Source of the DNA: Stenotrophomonas maltophilia
Lineage (GTDB): Bacteria; Pseudomonadota; Gammaproteobacteria; Xanthomonadales; Xanthomonadaceae
DNA: 64,000 nucleotides
Reading direction: 5' to 3'
Assembly: GCF_003970865.1 (NCBI RefSeq)
Contig: NZ_RXLZ01000007.1
Location: 1-64,000, forward strand
The translations under genes were made by a program, and so were the position numbers. Under the pieces are notes generated by a model that was given only the letters and a program-made list of their open reading frames with translations, made no database searches and was not told where the DNA came from. Below are positions 61,612 through 64,000 of this stretch, piece by piece (positions within the stretch are counted from its first letter, which is position 1; each line of letters begins with the position of its first letter).

Positions 61612-64000
61612 ATGCGTCCTGGTGCGACTACGCGTGACCGCTGGATCTGGATGACCTCCGCCGTACTGCTGGCAGCGACCATCGCGTTGGAACTGGTGGT
61701 TCCGCTGGGCTATGCCGTTTGGCTGGCGTACTTCCTCGCAGTTGGCGTCACGCTGTTCCAGCGCAGTGCGCGCGCACCGTTCATCGTGGCCGTCGTCGCC
61801 TGTGTCCTGTTGATCATTGGCTACAACGTCGCCCCGGCCAGCTCCAACTCGGCGTTCTCGTTCGTCAACCGCAGCATTGGCGGGTGTGCGTTCCTGATGA
61901 TCGCGCTGATCGTCTCCCGTGCCATCCAGGCGCGGCGCGAAGCGATGCGGGCGCTGTGGCTGCAGGAAGCCGAGAACGCTGTGGCGATGAGCCTGCGCGG
62001 TGACCTGGGTCCGGAGCAGATCGCCGAGGCGGCGGCCACCAGCCTTGGGGCCCAGCTGCAGGCCGACGTCGCCGCCGTCTACCGCCTGGAAGGCGGGCGA
62101 CTGCAGCTGACCGGCGGCCTGGCATTGCCGTCCGGCATGCCGGCGTCGCTGGCATTGCAGGAAGGCGTGGCCGGGCAGGTGGCGCGGGACGAACGCATCC
62201 GCCACCTGCATGGGGGTGACGATGCGGTGCTTGAGTTGCAGACCAGCCTGGGGCGGTTGCCGGTGCGCGAGCGCATCCTGGCGCCGATCAGCAGCGATGG
62301 TGCGGTGGTGGGCGTCATTGAACTGGGACGCACCCGCGTCGGCGAGCAGGATCGACTCGACATCGAGCTGCTGGAGCGCTGTGCCGAGACCATCGGCATG
62401 GCGCTGCGCGCATCGCTGCTACGCGCACAGTTGGTGGTACTGCTGGAGGAATCCCAGCGCCAGGGAGAGGAGCTGCAGGCCCAGCAGGAAGAGCTGCGCG
62501 TGGCCAATGAGGAACTGGAAGAGCAGAGCCGCAGCCTGCTGCAGTCGCAGAGCCATCTGGAAGAACAGCAGGCCGAGCTGGAACAGAGCAACGTCCAGCT
62601 GGAAGAGCGCACCCACGAGCTGGAGGCGCAGAAGCAGGCGCTGCTGGTCGCGCAGAGCCAGCTGGTGCGCAACAGCAACGAACTGGCCGCCACCTCGCGC
62701 TACAAGTCCGAGTTCCTGGCCAACATGTCGCATGAACTGCGCACGCCGCTGAACAGCTCGCTGATCCTGGCCAAGCTGCTGGCCGACAACAAGGACGGCA
62801 CGCTCACCGAAGAACAGGTGAAGTATGCGCGCGCGATCCTGTCATCCAACAACGATCTGCTGGCGCTGATCAATGACATCCTGGACCTGTCGCGCATCGA
62901 GGCCGGCCACGTCGAGCTGGCCGATGAAGTGGTGGTGACGGACAGCGTGCTGCAGCGCCTGCGCGAGACCTTCGAGCCGATGGCGCGGCAGAAGGGCCTG
63001 GCCCTGCAGATCGAGGCCGATGCGCTCGCCCCCAGCCAGCTGGTGGTGGACAGCCAGCGGCTGCAGCAGATCCTGAAGAACCTGCTGGCCAATGCGGTGA
63101 AGTTCACCGAGCATGGAAAGGTCAGCCTGCACGTGCGTGCCGGTGGCCAGGGGCGCGTCCGGTTCGAGGTCTGCGACAGCGGTATCGGCATTGCCCGCGA
63201 GCAGCTGCAGGTCATTTTCGAGGCATTCCGCCAGGCCGATGGCAGCACCCGCCGCCGCTACGGTGGCACCGGACTGGGGCTGTCGATCTCGCGCGATCTG
63301 GCCGAGCGCATGGGCGGCAGCATCCAGGTTGACAGTGAACCGGGTCGCGGTAGCTGCTTCATCCTGGAACTGCCGTTGCAGGGCGCGCCTGCGTCGAATG
63401 CCGCTGACATCTCCACGGCGCCGGTGTCGTCGCCGATGGCGGCCGCTGCGCCGACGATGCCGGCGCCTGCAACGACTGCGGTGGCGCCGACCACCGCGGT
63501 GCCCAGCGTGGCCGATGACCGCGGTCGTCGCCAACGCGCTGGCCGCTTGATCCTGGCCGTCGAGGACGACGCCACCTTCGCCGAAGCGCTGGTGACCCTG
63601 GCCCATGAACTGGACTTCGACTGCGTGGTGGCCGGGACCGCCGAAGAGGCGCTGACCCTGGCCAGCGAACTGCGCCCGAACGGCATCCTGCTCGATATCG
63701 GCCTGCCGGACGTGTCCGGCCTGAGCGTGCTGGAGCGCCTGAAGCGCAACCCCGATACCCGGCATATCCCGGTGCACGTGGTCTCGGCGATGGACCGCAG
63801 CCAGGTGGCGCGTGAGCTGGGCGCGATTGGCTTCGCAATCAAGCCGACCACGCGCGAACGGCTGGTGACGGCCATTGAGCAGCTGGAACAGACCAGCCAG
63901 CGCGACGTGCGGCGCCTGCTGATCGTCGAGGACGACAGCGAACTGCGCCACAACCTGGAATTGCTGCTGGGCCGTGATCAGCTGCAGATCGTCGCCGTGG
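61612..64000 (+). CDS. Hybrid sensor histidine kinase with GAF and tandem receivers (3' end beyond window)
   Basis: At least 796 residues, no stop before the window end. Membrane helices at about 12-95, GAF domain about 125-265, a long Gln/Glu/Leu coiled coil (about 268-365), HisKA with MSHELRTPLN (about 372), HATPase with NLLANAVKFTEHG (about 490) and GGTGLGLSISRDLAERMGG. An Ala/Pro/Thr linker leads to receiver 1 (LAVEDD; Asp in GILLDIGLPDVSG at about 692), and a second receiver begins at about 767 (LLIVEDDSELRHN). ATG 61612, divergent from the PAS kinase gene. Resembles biofilm/stress-type hybrid kinases with several receivers. Confidence 0.92.
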   Translation, partial: MRPGATTRDRWIWMTSAVLLAATIALELVVPLGYAVWLAYFLAVGVTLFQRSARAPFIVAVVACVLLIIGYNVAPASSNSAFSFVNRSIGGCAFLMIALIVSRAIQARREAMRALWLQEAENAVAMSLRGDLGPEQIAEAAATSLGAQLQADVAAVYRLEGGRLQLTGGLALPSGMPASLALQEGVAGQVARDERIRHLHGGDDAVLELQTSLGRLPVRERILAPISSDGAVVGVIELGRTRVGEQDRLDIELLERCAETIGMALRASLLRAQLVVLLEESQRQGEELQAQQEELRVANEELEEQSRSLLQSQSHLEEQQAELEQSNVQLEERTHELEAQKQALLVAQSQLVRNSNELAATSRYKSEFLANMSHELRTPLNSSLILAKLLADNKDGTLTEEQVKYARAILSSNNDLLALINDILDLSRIEAGHVELADEVVVTDSVLQRLRETFEPMARQKGLALQIEADALAPSQLVVDSQRLQQILKNLLANAVKFTEHGKVSLHVRAGGQGRVRFEVCDSGIGIAREQLQVIFEAFRQADGSTRRRYGGTGLGLSISRDLAERMGGSIQVDSEPGRGSCFILELPLQGAPASNAADISTAPVSSPMAAAAPTMPAPATTAVAPTTAVPSVADDRGRRQRAGRLILAVEDDATFAEALVTLAHELDFDCVVAGTAEEALTLASELRPNGILLDIGLPDVSGLSVLERLKRNPDTRHIPVHVVSAMDRSQVARELGAIGFAIKPTTRERLVTAIEQLEQTSQRDVRRLLIVEDDSELRHNLELLLGRDQLQIVAV

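Noticed and set aside
1..64000. A CRISPR array or prophage.
   Set aside because: No regularly spaced direct repeats, cas genes, integrase or phage structural genes were found; the only repeats are SMAG-type hairpins and the single IS.

Overview
The window reads as a piece of a Stenotrophomonas maltophilia-type chromosome (Xanthomonadaceae). The evidence is mostly GC-rich coding sequence, GTAG-ended palindromic repeats of the SMAG kind, an APH(3')-II-type kinase gene close to an APH(9)/spectinomycin-type kinase gene (both typical of this species), and a GumD-like sugar transferase. The assignment is from memory of gene content, not from a search.

Layout. (1) 100-10692, plus strand: a TonB receptor followed by a tight operon of flavin reductase, DUF3088 protein, two luciferase-like monooxygenases, an M20 deacetylase/amidohydrolase, a GNAT acetyltransferase, a fused amino-acid ABC permease-ATPase and its binding protein. 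The set resembles the Bacillus ytm/yxe operons for S-alkylcysteine (for example S-(2-succino)cysteine) salvage: import, N-acetylation, flavin-dependent C-S cleavage, deacetylation to cysteine. (2) 10719-13971: a SMAG repeat pair and a large secreted glycosidase-like protein with a LacI-type operator in front. (3) 14086-14911: a two-gene HicA-like/HTH module behind a palindrome. (4) 16-28 kb: regulator-target pairs (TetR with a RomA-like metallo-hydrolase, LysR with an MFS pump, ArsR-rhodanese with DUF2938, TetR with DUF418), an EAL protein, an SDR with an altered catalytic residue, and the two aminoglycoside kinase genes. (5) 28123-29238: an IS481-family element with an interrupted transposase, inserted in a SMAG hairpin. 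(6) 29-36 kb: housekeeping genes on the minus strand (DMT transporter, murB, pyrD, methyltransferase, SDR, L-piperidine-6-carboxylate-type aldehyde dehydrogenase).

(7) 36-55 kb: an exopolysaccharide/capsule locus in two converging halves. The plus half has the initiating GumD-like transferase, Wzb phosphatase, Wzc kinase, two glycosyltransferases and a Wzy polymerase. The minus half has a YjbE-like protein, Wza, YjbF, YjbG, YjbH, a glycosyltransferase, a Wzx flippase and an unusual phosphoribosyltransferase-HAD fusion, with a PAP2 phosphatase at the edge. Together they make a complete Wzx/Wzy pathway with a group-4-capsule-like (gfc/yjb) export module. The inner genes are visibly AT-richer than the flanks, and the halves meet in about 1 kb of apparently eroded DNA. 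(8) tRNA-Arg(CCT) at 55333 is followed directly by an AT-richer acyltransferase gene.

(9) 56.8-64 kb: a DapA-family enzyme, two GNATs, an AraC regulator, a PAS histidine kinase with a single-receiver partner, and divergently a hybrid histidine kinase that runs off the window end.
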